Assembly: GCA_044866775.1 (NCBI GenBank) | Contig: JBIOUG010000095.1 | Location: 5,257-69,256, forward strand | Origin: DASUNQ01 sp044866775 | Lineage (GTDB): Bacteria; Acidobacteriota; Thermoanaerobaculia; Multivoradales; UBA5704 | Length of the DNA stretch: 64,000 nucleotides | Direction of reading: 5' to 3' | Shown here: piece by piece, positions 18,161 through 26,409 of the stretch | How positions within the stretch are numbered: position 1 is the stretch's first letter | Layout: the number at the start of each line of letters is the position of its first letter | Notes under the pieces: generated by a model | The model's database searches: none | The model's input: the letters and a program-made list of their open reading frames with translations, nothing else | Told to the model about the DNA's origin: nothing | Position numbers and translations under genes: made by a program

Positions 18161-18829
18161 GTGATTCGTCTGCACAACGTCGAGAAGAGCTACGTCGCCG
18201 GGCCGCTCACCACCTGGGTGCTGCGGCGGATCGACCTCGACGTCGACGAGGGGGAGTTCGTCACCATCATGGGCCCGTCGGGCTCGGGCAAGACGACCCT
18301 GCTCTCGATCCTCGGCATGCTCGACGCCGCCTGGAGCGGCGAGTACCACCTCCTCGACCAGCCGGTGCACGCGCTCAAGCAGAAGCAGCGGGCGCTGCTC
18401 GCCAAGCAGCACATCGGCTTCGTCTTCCAGAGCTACCACCTGCTCGACAGCCTGACGGTGGCCGAGAACCTCGACCTGCCGCTCTCCTACCGCGACGTGC
18501 CGCGCGGCCAGCGCCAGGCGCTGGTGGCCGACGCCCTCGACCGCTTCAACATCGTCGGCAAGAAGGACCTCTTCCCGACCCAGCTCTCGGGCGGGCAGCA
18601 GCAGCTCGTCGGCGTGGCGCGGGCGGTCATCGGCGCGCCGCGGCTGCTGCTCGCCGACGAGCCGACCGGCAACCTCCACTCGAGCCAGGCCGACGAGATC
18701 ATGCGGCTCTTCAAGCGCCTCAACGACGAGGGCACGACCATCATCCAGGTCACCCACTCCGAGCGCAACGCCGCCTACGGCAACCGCGTCGTCAACCTCC
18801 TCGACGGCTGGATCACGCCGGCGGACTAG
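18161..18829 (+). CDS. Second ABC transporter ATPase, MacB/LolD type
   Basis: 222-residue paralogue of the preceding ATPase. Walker A GPSGSGKTTLLS, Q-loop FVFQSYHLLD, signature LSGGQQQLVGVARA, Walker B LLLADEPTGNL and H-loop VTHSERNA are all intact, so both ATPases could hydrolyse ATP. Start GTG 18161 is preceded by AGGAG. Two ATPases with one adaptor and no permease in the run is odd: the permeases must be encoded elsewhere. Confidence 0.92.
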   Translation: MIRLHNVEKSYVAGPLTTWVLRRIDLDVDEGEFVTIMGPSGSGKTTLLSILGMLDAAWSGEYHLLDQPVHALKQKQRALLAKQHIGFVFQSYHLLDSLTVAENLDLPLSYRDVPRGQRQALVADALDRFNIVGKKDLFPTQLSGGQQQLVGVARAVIGAPRLLLADEPTGNLHSSQADEIMRLFKRLNDEGTTIIQVTHSERNAAYGNRVVNLLDGWITPAD

Positions 18830-18841
18830 CCGCCCCGCGGC

Positions 18842-19471
18842 CTACTTGCGCCCGCGCTCGAGGTCGATGCCGCGCTTGCCGAGGACCTTCTTCAAGCGCC
18901 CGTAGAGGTTCTCGCCGAGCAGCGAGTTGGCGGTGACGGTGAGGTCGTGCAGCACCGTGTGCAGCTCCTCCGAGCCGCTCCAGTGGCGGTGGGCGTGGCG
19001 CTCGAGGTCGCCGCCGAAGACCTGGGAGAGGACGGCGGCGGCGAGCACCAGGTCGTCGAGGTAGCCGGCGCCGCCGATGATCGCCTCCGGCAGGAGGTCC
19101 ATCGGCAGGATGAAGTAGGCGAGGGCGCCGCCGATGAGCGCCCGCGTCGGCCCGGGGACGTCCTTGTCGAGCGTCAGCCGGACCAGCAGCATGAAGATGT
19201 CGGGCACGAGGAGGAGCGCCTTGACGGCGCCGCTCGAGAGCTTCCCGCCCTTGCGCTCGACGGTCTGCACCACCCGCTCGCGCAGGCGGTCGTAGAAGGA
19301 GAGCAGACCGCTGTGCGGCAGCCCGGGATCGGCCGCAGCGAGCGCCGTCACCGAGCGCTCCTCGGCGGCGCGCATCTCCGGCGGCTCGAGGTACTCGGCG
19401 ACTCCCGTCGCCGCCTCGCCGCCCGTCGGCCCGCCCGCCGGCACGTCCTGAGGCTCTTTCCGCTCGGCCAT
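18842..19471 (-). CDS. DUF1232 (YkvA-like) membrane protein
   Basis: 209-residue protein. Residues about 105-145 carry the DUF1232 core, ALIGGALAYFILPMDLLPE, followed by GYLDDLVLAAAVL, a pair of hydrophobic helices with a conserved Pro-Met-Asp-Leu-(Leu)-Pro turn. The N-terminal 60 residues are acidic and low in complexity; the tail is basic. The function of the family is unknown. It is convergent with the ABC operon, only 12 bases from its end. Confidence 0.85.
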   Translation of the reverse strand: MAERKEPQDVPAGGPTGGEAATGVAEYLEPPEMRAAEERSVTALAAADPGLPHSGLLSFYDRLRERVVQTVERKGGKLSSGAVKALLLVPDIFMLLVRLTLDKDVPGPTRALIGGALAYFILPMDLLPEAIIGGAGYLDDLVLAAAVLSQVFGGDLERHAHRHWSGSEELHTVLHDLTVTANSLLGENLYGRLKKVLGKRGIDLERGRK

Positions 19472-19557
19472 CGCGATCTCCCCGCCCTCCCCGAGCCATG
19501 TTAGCAGCAGCTAGCGGTTCAAGGGACGTGCCACGCCGGCGCTCGGCGTCGCGACGA

Positions 19558-20547
19558 TCAGAAGACGTACGCGAGCGCGAAGCCGACCTGGGCGGCCATC
19601 ATCATCAAGTACATGTGGCGCCAGGAGGGGTGGTTCTCGGTGGCGGTCAGGGAGGCGGGGTCGCGCAGCAGGAGGTAGACCGTGTAGCAGCCCCAGAGGG
19701 TGAGCGCGACGCCCAACGCCAGCAGCAGCGCCGGGTTGCCGGTCAGGATCGGCAGCTCGGGGTTGCGCGGGTCGCGCAGCACGATGCCGAGCGGCAGCAG
19801 CAGCCAGGGAAAGACGAAGAACGGGGCGATGATCCAGGCCGCCTTCTTGACGCCGTAGACGATCGGCAGCGTGCGACAGCCGCCGGCGCGGTCGCCCTCG
19901 ATGTCGGCGAAGTCCTTGGTCGACAGCGACCCCAGCAGGAAGAGGCCGAAGACCGCGCCGATGTACCAGGGCTCCGCGAACCAGACCGGCGCCACCATGC
20001 CCCAGCCGGCGACCTTCAGGAGCACGCCGCGCGGAATGGCGATCGTCCAGTTGGCGAGCCAGCCGCGGGTCTTGGTGCGGCCGAGCGCCGGCGCCGAGTA
20101 GATGAAGGTGAAGAGGAGGCCGGCGAGGTAGATGAAGAAGCAGACGCGCAGGGCGAGCGGCGCCGCGAGCTTCTCGGCCAGGGTGTCGTAGGGGTAGGGG
20201 ACGACGATCCACACCGGGATGAGGGCCAGGGCGTAGAACAGCCAGGTGAATTTCCAAGCCTGGCGCGGCGACAGCTCGCCGGTCACCAGCGGCCGGCCCG
20301 GCTTGTTGAGGCGGTCGATCTCCAGGTCGTAGATCTGATTGATGGCGTTCGAGGCGGCGTTCATGAAGCTGGCGCAGAGCGAGCCGAGGGCGACCGTCAG
20401 CACGACCGAGAGCGTCAGCCGCGCTTGCGGGTCCGGGTTGTGCGCCGAGCCGAAGGCGCAGACGGCACCGGAGACGATGCCGAGGAGGGGCGGCAGGAGG
20501 GTGAATGGGCGAGCTAATTTCAGGTAGCGGGAAAGGCGCTCGCGCAT
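19558..20547 (-). CDS. UbiA-family prenyltransferase
   Basis: 329-residue polytopic enzyme that transfers a prenyl chain from its diphosphate to an acceptor. The first Asp-rich motif is NAINQIYDLEIDRLNKPGRP (about 66-85), the second DFADIEGDRAGG (about 195-206), both needed for Mg-diphosphate binding; eight or nine hydrophobic helices follow the family pattern. The motif form (NxxxxxxDxxxD) is of the homogentisate/chlorophyll-synthase or geranylgeranylglyceryl-phosphate-synthase side. Its ATG shares one base with the stop of the phytol-kinase fusion upstream (TGATG), so they are translated together; a role with salvaged phytyl or geranylgeranyl diphosphate is inferred. Confidence 0.9.
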   Translation of the reverse strand: MRERLSRYLKLARPFTLLPPLLGIVSGAVCAFGSAHNPDPQARLTLSVVLTVALGSLCASFMNAASNAINQIYDLEIDRLNKPGRPLVTGELSPRQAWKFTWLFYALALIPVWIVVPYPYDTLAEKLAAPLALRVCFFIYLAGLLFTFIYSAPALGRTKTRGWLANWTIAIPRGVLLKVAGWGMVAPVWFAEPWYIGAVFGLFLLGSLSTKDFADIEGDRAGGCRTLPIVYGVKKAAWIIAPFFVFPWLLLPLGIVLRDPRNPELPILTGNPALLLALGVALTLWGCYTVYLLLRDPASLTATENHPSWRHMYLMMMAAQVGFALAYVF

Positions 20548-21956
20548 CAGCTCACCAGCGGCGCCAGCGCCATCGCCGCCAGCGCGCCCACCAGGGTGTT
20601 CAGGAAGTTGACCGCCTCGTTGTCGAGCCAGCCGCGGCGCTCGATCGTGGCGCCGACGACGCTCTCCAAGGTGGTGCCGGCGAAGGCGGCGACGACGACC
20701 GGCACGACGCCCACCGGCGGGTAGAGCCCGACCGCGGCCCCGAGCGCCGCGATCGCGAGCGACGCCGCGACGCCGGCGAGCGTCCCTTCGACCGACACCG
20801 CTCCCTGAGTGCCGCGCGGCACCGGGCGGAGCGTCGTGATCAGGAAGGTGCGCCGGCCGAGGAGCTGGCCGATCTCCGACGAGGCGGTGTCGGAGGCGGC
20901 GGTGGCGAAGGCGCCGGCGAAAGCCAGGGCGAAGAGCACCGGGTGCGGCGTCACCGCGGCGAAGAGGGCGCAGACCGCCGCCACCGTGACGTTGGCGAGG
21001 GCGTGGCGCGCGCCGCGCCGGCCGCCTTCCTCCTGCGCCAGCTTCGCCGCCGCCTTGCGCCGGTAGCCGAGCTTGGTGGCCGCGCTGCCGATCACGAAGA
21101 AGGCGCCCAGGAGCAGGAATCCCCGCCAGTCGAGGAAGGTGTAGATCGCGGTCCCCAGCACCCACCCCGCGACCACCCCCGAACGGTTGACCGAGCGCGC
21201 CGCGTAGGCCGCCCCGGCGAGGGCGGCGTTGATCGCCGCGCCGATCAGGAAGCGGCTCCCGACGCCCCCCGCCGCCAGCCAGCGCTCCCACCCGCCCTGC
21301 GTCAAGAGCAGCCCGAAGAGGAAGAGGCCGGAGAGGAGCGGCACCCCGAGGTTGTCGTCCAGTCCCTGCGGCAGCGACTCGAGCACGGCGGCGAAGACGG
21401 CCGCCGCCGCCCCGGCCGCCACGGCGAAGCTCCAGTCGTAGCGCCCCGGCGCCGTCCAGGCCAGGAGCCCCGCCGCCGCCACCGTGCCGAAGAGCGCGTA
21501 GGCGCCGCTCCCGGCCCAGCTCTTCTCGGGGTTCCACGGCAGCTTGCGCCGGCCGAGCGTCATGCCGACGACCGAGGCCATGCCGTCGCCGAAGGCGAGG
21601 ATGCCCCAGGTCGCCGCCGCCACCTCGAGCCGCCGCCAGAAGAGGAGGACGAGCAGGAGCACGGAGAGCGGGTAGAGGACGATCCCGGCCGAGCCGCCGG
21701 CGGCCAGCTCGGCGTCGCGCCAGAGCCGCCGGCCGCCGACCCGCGGCAGCAGGAAGAGGTTCATCAGCAGCGCCGCGAGCGCGCAGACCGCCGACCAGAA
21801 GGGCCCGAGGAAGCGCAGCAGGAGGGCGATCGACCCCGTGCCCATGTGGACCGTCTTGCGCAGCAGCTCGCGGCGCAGGGCGGCGGCGGCCGCCTGCCGA
21901 TCGTCCCGATCGACGCCGGCTGACCCGGCCGGCGGCGCCGCCGGCGCGGGCGTCAC
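20547..21956 (-). CDS. Phytol/dolichol kinase-DUF92 fusion (VTE5-VTE6-like)
   Basis: 469-residue membrane protein made of two families in one chain. Residues about 20-220 are a CTP-dependent polyprenol kinase: LRRELLRKTVHMGTGSI, FGDGMASVVGMTLGRRK and NPEKSWAGSGAYALFG are its signatures. Residues about 235-465 are a DUF92 domain: RSVNRSGVVAGWVLG, SDTASSEIGQLLG, GAVSVEGTLAG. In plants VTE5 makes phytyl-P and the DUF92 protein VTE6 makes phytyl-PP; here both steps could be done by one protein. GTG 21956 overlaps the stop of the epimerase gene upstream (GTGA) and its end overlaps the UbiA gene start. Prenyl chain identity is not readable. Confidence 0.85.
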   Translation of the reverse strand: MTPAPAAPPAGSAGVDRDDRQAAAAALRRELLRKTVHMGTGSIALLLRFLGPFWSAVCALAALLMNLFLLPRVGGRRLWRDAELAAGGSAGIVLYPLSVLLLVLLFWRRLEVAAATWGILAFGDGMASVVGMTLGRRKLPWNPEKSWAGSGAYALFGTVAAAGLLAWTAPGRYDWSFAVAAGAAAAVFAAVLESLPQGLDDNLGVPLLSGLFLFGLLLTQGGWERWLAAGGVGSRFLIGAAINAALAGAAYAARSVNRSGVVAGWVLGTAIYTFLDWRGFLLLGAFFVIGSAATKLGYRRKAAAKLAQEEGGRRGARHALANVTVAAVCALFAAVTPHPVLFALAFAGAFATAASDTASSEIGQLLGRRTFLITTLRPVPRGTQGAVSVEGTLAGVAASLAIAALGAAVGLYPPVGVVPVVVAAFAGTTLESVVGATIERRGWLDNEAVNFLNTLVGALAAMALAPLVS

Positions 21957-22972
21957 CGCTTCCACTGGCCCGTCTCCTCGAGCCAGGCGAGCGTCGCCCC
22001 GAGCCCCTCCGCGAACGGCCGGCAGCGGTAGCCGAGGTCCGCTTCGGCGCGCGCCGAGCTGTAGGCCCAGTCGTGGCGGTAGATCTCGACCAGGTCGGGG
22101 GTGAGCTGGGGCGTGCCGCCGGTCAGCCTCGCCCAGCCCTTCTGCAGCGCCCCGGCCGCCTTCGCCAGGCCGTCCGGCATGCGCCGGCGCGGCACCGGCA
22201 CGCCGGAGAGCCGCTCGACGGTCGCGTAGAACTCGCCGAGCGTCACGTTGGGGCCGCCGAGCACCCAGCGCCCGCCGGGCGCGCCACGCTCGAGCGCCGC
22301 CGCCACGCCGCGCGCCACGTCCTCGACGTAGGCGTAGCTCCAGCGCCGCTCGGGGCGGCCGATGAGCGCCGGCAGCCGGCGGTGCAGGAGATCGAGCACG
22401 TGGCGCACGACGATGTTGCCCTCGGTCATCTCCCCCGGGCCGTAGATCACGCCGGGGTAGACGATGGAGAGCGGCGCGCCCTCGTCGATCGCGTTGCGCG
22501 CCAGCGCGTCGGCCATCGCCTTCGTGCGCTCGTAGTGGTTGATCCAGGCGCGCGGCGGACCGCCGCCGCCGGCACCGGCCGCGGGCGCCGACTCGTCGAG
22601 CACCCCGCCCGGCCCGCCCTCGCTCGGCCCGAGGGCGATGAAGCTCGAGACGTAGACGATCCGCTCGACGCCGGCCATCTGCGCCGCCGCGAGCACGCAG
22701 TGGATGCTGCCGACGTTGATGCGGTCGAACTCCGCCGCCGGCGCCAGGATCTTGACCAGCGCCGCGGCGTGCAGGATGGCGTCGCACCCCGCCGCGGCGC
22801 GCGCCAGACTGTCCACCTCGGTGACGTCGCCGGCCGCGAACTCGACCCCTTCGGGAAAGCGGGCGCGCGACGCCGACGGCCGCACCAGCAGCCGCACGGC
22901 GTGGCGCGGCGCGAGCTCGGCCACGACGCGGCGGCCGAGGAACCCCGTCCCTCCGGTGACCAGGATCCTCAT
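21953..22972 (-). CDS. NAD-dependent epimerase/dehydratase (extended SDR)
   Basis: 339-residue extended short-chain dehydrogenase. N-terminal GGTGFLGRRVVAEL is the dinucleotide-binding glycine motif (residues 7-20); ILHAAALVKI follows strand 4, and the catalytic YERTK (Tyr-x3-Lys) lies near residue 152 within HYERTKAMAD. Resembles dihydroflavonol-4-reductase or sterol-dehydrogenase-like members; substrate unknown. It heads the overlapping unit epimerase, kinase-DUF92, UbiA. Confidence 0.87.
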   Translation of the reverse strand: MRILVTGGTGFLGRRVVAELAPRHAVRLLVRPSASRARFPEGVEFAAGDVTEVDSLARAAAGCDAILHAAALVKILAPAAEFDRINVGSIHCVLAAAQMAGVERIVYVSSFIALGPSEGGPGGVLDESAPAAGAGGGGPPRAWINHYERTKAMADALARNAIDEGAPLSIVYPGVIYGPGEMTEGNIVVRHVLDLLHRRLPALIGRPERRWSYAYVEDVARGVAAALERGAPGGRWVLGGPNVTLGEFYATVERLSGVPVPRRRMPDGLAKAAGALQKGWARLTGGTPQLTPDLVEIYRHDWAYSSARAEADLGYRCRPFAEGLGATLAWLEETGQWKR

Positions 22973-23003
22973 GCCGCCGCGCGAGCGATCCGCACCGCGC
23001 CGC

Positions 23004-24293
23004 TCAGCGGGTGACGCGCACCTTCAGGTTCGAGAACTTCCAGCCGATCGGCGGGAAGTAGGCGTTGTCGGCCACCCCGGGCAGACCGAAGCTGAGCCGC
23101 ACCGGGTTGCCGCGGTCGGCGAGGTCGAGGTTGAAGGCCGCGCCGGTGACGTCGGCGACCACCGCGTCGTTGCGCGTCACCAGCATGCGCACCGTGGCGC
23201 TCTCGGTGTCGTAGACCAGCGTCACGTGGTGGGTAGCCCCTTCCTTCCAGCCGGTGCCGAACTTGAGCGCGGGCTCGACCACGGCGCTGCCCTGATCGAC
23301 CATGGTCCGGGAGCGCTTGCCGCGGACGAAGCTGCCGAAGTAGAGGGTCTTGTTGAAGCGCGCGCCGCCGGTGTGGAACATGCCGACGAGGCCGGTGAAG
23401 AGGGGCGTGAAGCTGCCGATGCGGACGTCGAAGTCGATCGTCGCCGCGCGGTAGCCGCGGCCGGGCACCAGCGGCAGCGTCAGGTCGAGCGCCGAGCGGG
23501 CCGGCGTGGGGGCGAAGAAGACGCCCGGCCGGTCGAGGCTCACCGTCTCGACGGGCGCCACCGGCGGGCCGTCCAGCGGATAGAGCATGCGGAAGGCGCG
23601 CGCGTCGGCGCCGACGAAGGTGCCGTAGGCGTAGAAGGGCTGGTTGCAGGTGACCTGGGCGCGCAGACCGCCGGCCGCCGGCGCCGAGAGGACGCCGTTG
23701 AAGGGGTCCTCGACGATGCGGTGCGACACCGGCAGCAGCGCCACGGTCTCGGCGGGCGCGAGCGGCGAGCCCTTGGGGCGCAGCAGCGTGAGGTGGCAGA
23801 CGGCCGCCGCCGGCGCGAAGTTCATGATCTCGATGTTGGCGTGGCCGGAAGCGCTGCGCGAGAGGTTCTGGAGGAAGGCGGTCTCGCCGGGCTGGTACCA
23901 GTTCGCATCGGAGAGGACCGGCATCGCCCAGGTCAGGGTGTCGTCGCCGCGCTCCAAGAACAGGACGCCCGTCCGCACCTCGATGCCGCCGTCGCCGTCC
24001 AGCCGCAGCATGCCGGTGCCGTCGATGAACGGCGCGACGTTGAAGACGTTCGGCTTCTCGTCGTTGTCCACGTTCACCGGGTCGCCGTCCAAACCGGTCC
24101 CGGGGTGCCCGGTCTCGATGAAGACCGGGGCGAGCCGGCGCGGGCCGGTCTTCGAGACCTCGAGCTTCGTCGTCGGCCGGCCGGAGCCGCCGAGCTCGGG
24201 GTTGGGCACGTAGAAGGTCGCGGCGTGGGCGGCGGGAACGAGCAGGGCCGCCAGGGCCAGGGCCAGGGGGATCGCCAGGTACTTCTGCCTCAT
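23004..24293 (-). CDS. Secreted protein of unknown function
   Basis: 429-residue exported protein with a clear signal peptide (MRQKYLAIPLALALAALLVPAAHA, cleavage after AHA). The mature part begins ATFYVPNPELGGSG and is beta-rich with few charged helices; the last 170 residues resemble a laminin-G-like or concanavalin-type sandwich with the closing GWKFSNLKVRVTR. Two Cys only. I do not recognise a named family. A TACAAT box lies upstream within the end of the next gene. It interrupts an otherwise biosynthetic minus-strand run. Confidence 0.75.
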   Translation of the reverse strand: MRQKYLAIPLALALAALLVPAAHAATFYVPNPELGGSGRPTTKLEVSKTGPRRLAPVFIETGHPGTGLDGDPVNVDNDEKPNVFNVAPFIDGTGMLRLDGDGGIEVRTGVLFLERGDDTLTWAMPVLSDANWYQPGETAFLQNLSRSASGHANIEIMNFAPAAAVCHLTLLRPKGSPLAPAETVALLPVSHRIVEDPFNGVLSAPAAGGLRAQVTCNQPFYAYGTFVGADARAFRMLYPLDGPPVAPVETVSLDRPGVFFAPTPARSALDLTLPLVPGRGYRAATIDFDVRIGSFTPLFTGLVGMFHTGGARFNKTLYFGSFVRGKRSRTMVDQGSAVVEPALKFGTGWKEGATHHVTLVYDTESATVRMLVTRNDAVVADVTGAAFNLDLADRGNPVRLSFGLPGVADNAYFPPIGWKFSNLKVRVTR

Positions 24294-24344
24294 GAGTCGC
24301 TTCTCTCCTCGTCTGATGTCGGACCGTCGGAGCGGGAAATCGAG

Positions 24345-25265
24345 CTATTGTAATGCATTCCGCCCGGCGGGCGCCTCTGCGGCGGCCGCCCAGAGGTCGG
24401 CGAGGGCCTCGTCGAGGGTGCGCCGCGGCGTCCAGCCGAGGGCGCACAGGCGTCGCGCGTCGCCCATCAGGAGCGGCAGGTCGACCGGCCGCATGCGGGC
24501 CGGGTCCGCCACCACCTCCGCCGCGACGCCGGCGATCGCCATCAACCGCTCGAGCGCGGCGCCGATCGAGGTGGCGCGGCCGGAGGCGACGTTGTAGACC
24601 CCTCCCGGCCGCCCGCGCTCGGCGAGGATCGCGACCGCCGCGGCGCCGTCGTCGACGTGGACGAAGTCGCGGCGCGCCGAGAGGTTCCCCACCCGCAGCG
24701 TCGGCTCCTGCTCGCCGCGGGCGATGGCGGCGAGCTGGGCGGCGAAGGCCGGCAGCGCGAAGGCCGGCGACTGGCCGGGGCCGACCAGGTTGAACGAGCG
24801 CATCACCACCGCGCCGTGGGCGGCGGCGAGCCGCTCGGTCCCCAGCTTGGTGAGCGCGTACGGCGTGCGGGGGTCGGCTAGGCGCTCCTCGCCGAGCGGC
24901 TGCTCGGCCTCGGGCACCGGGCCGTAGACCTCGGCGCTCGAGGCGACCACCACCCGGCGGCCGGCGGCGGCGACCAGGAGGTTGGCCGTCCCGCCGACGT
25001 TGACCTCCACGTACTCGGGCATGCGGTGCCACGACTCGCCGACGTGCGAGAGGCCGGCGAGGTGGACGATCGCCTCCGGGTCCGCCGCCGCGACCGCCTG
25101 CGCCAGGGCCTCGCGGTCGAGGAGGTCCGCCTCGTAGAGATCGACGCCGGGCAGCTCGGGGCGCTCGATGAGATAGGTGCCCGCGACCGCGTCGCCGCGG
25201 GCGACGAGGAGCTGGGCGAGGCGGACGCCGACGAAGCCGGAGACGCCGGTGATGAGGACGCGCAA
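24345..25265 (-). CDS. Nucleotide-sugar reductase/epimerase, Rmd-like
   Basis: 306-residue extended SDR. TGVSGFVGVRLAQLL binds NAD(P); VVASSAEVYG supplies the catalytic Ser and TPYALTKLGTE the Tyr-x3-Lys. The middle FNLVGPGQSPAFALPAF matches reductases that act on GDP-4-keto-6-deoxymannose (Rmd), and the neighbour is gmd, so together they could make GDP-rhamnose. Assignment to Rmd rests mainly on that neighbour. It follows gmd by 14 bases. Confidence 0.8.
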   Translation of the reverse strand: MRVLITGVSGFVGVRLAQLLVARGDAVAGTYLIERPELPGVDLYEADLLDREALAQAVAAADPEAIVHLAGLSHVGESWHRMPEYVEVNVGGTANLLVAAAGRRVVVASSAEVYGPVPEAEQPLGEERLADPRTPYALTKLGTERLAAAHGAVVMRSFNLVGPGQSPAFALPAFAAQLAAIARGEQEPTLRVGNLSARRDFVHVDDGAAAVAILAERGRPGGVYNVASGRATSIGAALERLMAIAGVAAEVVADPARMRPVDLPLLMGDARRLCALGWTPRRTLDEALADLWAAAAEAPAGRNALQ

Positions 25266-25279
25266 GCGGCCCCTGGCGC

Positions 25280-26266
25280 CTAGCGCGCGACCTCTGCCGG
25301 GCGGCGGCGCCGGGCCATGGTCTCGCGCCAGTAGTCGAGCAGGTCGCGCACGGTCTGGTCGAAGGGGATGCGCGGCTCCCAGCCGGTGTCGGCGCGGAAC
25401 TTCGAGCTGTCGCCGATCAGGATCTCGACGTCGGAGGGGCGCAGCCGCTCGGGGTCCACCTCCACCCGCACGTCCACCTTGGCCATGGCGACGATCTTCT
25501 GCAGCAGCTCGCGGATCGAGATCCCGCGGCCGCTGGCGATGTTGTAGACCTCGCCCGGCCGGCCCCTCTCGACCGCCAGCCAGTAGGCGCGCACCATGTC
25601 GCGCACGTCGGTGAAGTCGCGGATGGCGTCGAGGTTGCCGACCTTGATGACCGGCTCCTGGAGCTCGAGCTCGATCGCCGCCACCTGGCGGCAGAAGTTG
25701 GAGGTCACGAACGGGTGCCCGCGGCGCGGCCCGGTGTGGTTGAAGCCGCGGGTGCGGACGACCTTCAAGCCGTAGCTCTGGAAGTACTGGTAGCCGAGGA
25801 AGTCCTGCGCCACCTTGGAGACGGCGTAGGGCGAGAGCGGCCGCAGCGGGTTGGTCTCCTTGATCGGCACCTCGTCCGGCAGCACCAGGCCGTACTGCTC
25901 CGACGAGCAGGCGATCTGCACCACCGGATCGAGGCGCAGGGCGCGGATGGCCTCGAAGAGGTTGACCTGTCCCTGGACGTTGGTGGTGATGGTCTCGTTC
26001 GGGCCGGTCCAGCTCGCCGGGACGAAGCTCTGGGCCGCGAGGTGGAAGACGGCGTCGGGGCGCGAGCGTTCGAGCGCCTGGTGGATCGAGCTGTAGTCGC
26101 GGAGGTCGGCCTCGAGGAGCTGCACGCCCTCGAGGTGCTCGACGTTGTCCATGCGGCTGCGCCAGCGGTGGGTGCCGAAGACCTCCACCTCCGGGTGCTC
26201 GGCGAGCAGGAGCTCGGCGAGGTGCGAGCCGGCGAAGCCGGTGATGCCGGTGATGAGAACACGCAT
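25280..26266 (-). CDS. gmd: GDP-mannose 4,6-dehydratase
   Basis: 328-residue extended SDR that converts GDP-mannose to GDP-4-keto-6-deoxymannose. Seen: TGITGFAGSHLAELL, HLAAQSFVPASW, CSSEQYG (Ser/Thr and Glu of the catalytic triad region), SPYAVSKVAQD (Tyr-x3-Lys) and the gmd-like RGFNHTGPRRG followed by GNLDAIRDFTDVRDMV. First gene of a pair with the Rmd-like reductase. Start ATG 26266 follows a weak AGGAG-like site. Confidence 0.9.
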   Translation of the reverse strand: MRVLITGITGFAGSHLAELLLAEHPEVEVFGTHRWRSRMDNVEHLEGVQLLEADLRDYSSIHQALERSRPDAVFHLAAQSFVPASWTGPNETITTNVQGQVNLFEAIRALRLDPVVQIACSSEQYGLVLPDEVPIKETNPLRPLSPYAVSKVAQDFLGYQYFQSYGLKVVRTRGFNHTGPRRGHPFVTSNFCRQVAAIELELQEPVIKVGNLDAIRDFTDVRDMVRAYWLAVERGRPGEVYNIASGRGISIRELLQKIVAMAKVDVRVEVDPERLRPSDVEILIGDSSKFRADTGWEPRIPFDQTVRDLLDYWRETMARRRRPAEVAR

Positions 26267-26303
26267 TGCGAATCTCCTAGCAAACTATCCAACGATCGCG
26301 TCC

Positions 26304-26390
26304 CGTAGCGCCCGGGCCACTTCCCGGGCGTTCTCGGCCCGATTCGCCCGCACCCGCCCAAAACGCCCGGCACGTAGGCCGGGCGCTACG
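26304..26390. repeat. Nested inverted repeat between gmd and rfbD
   Basis: The intergenic space holds an outer inverted repeat, CGTAGCGCCCGGGCC (26304-26318) against GGCCGGGCGCTACG (26377-26390) with one bulged base, and an inner perfect one, CCGGGCGTT against AACGCCCGG (26324-26332, 26362-26370). Together they can fold as an 87-base branched hairpin. No U-run follows, so a plain intrinsic terminator is unlikely; it looks like a REP/MITE-type palindromic element or mRNA-processing structure. Confidence 0.7.
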
Positions 26391-26409
26391 TCCCTCCGGC
26401 CGACCTTCG

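Noticed and set aside
15995..18757. A 920-codon minus-strand frame opposite the adaptor and ABC genes
   Set aside because: Antisense shadow of three motif-complete genes.
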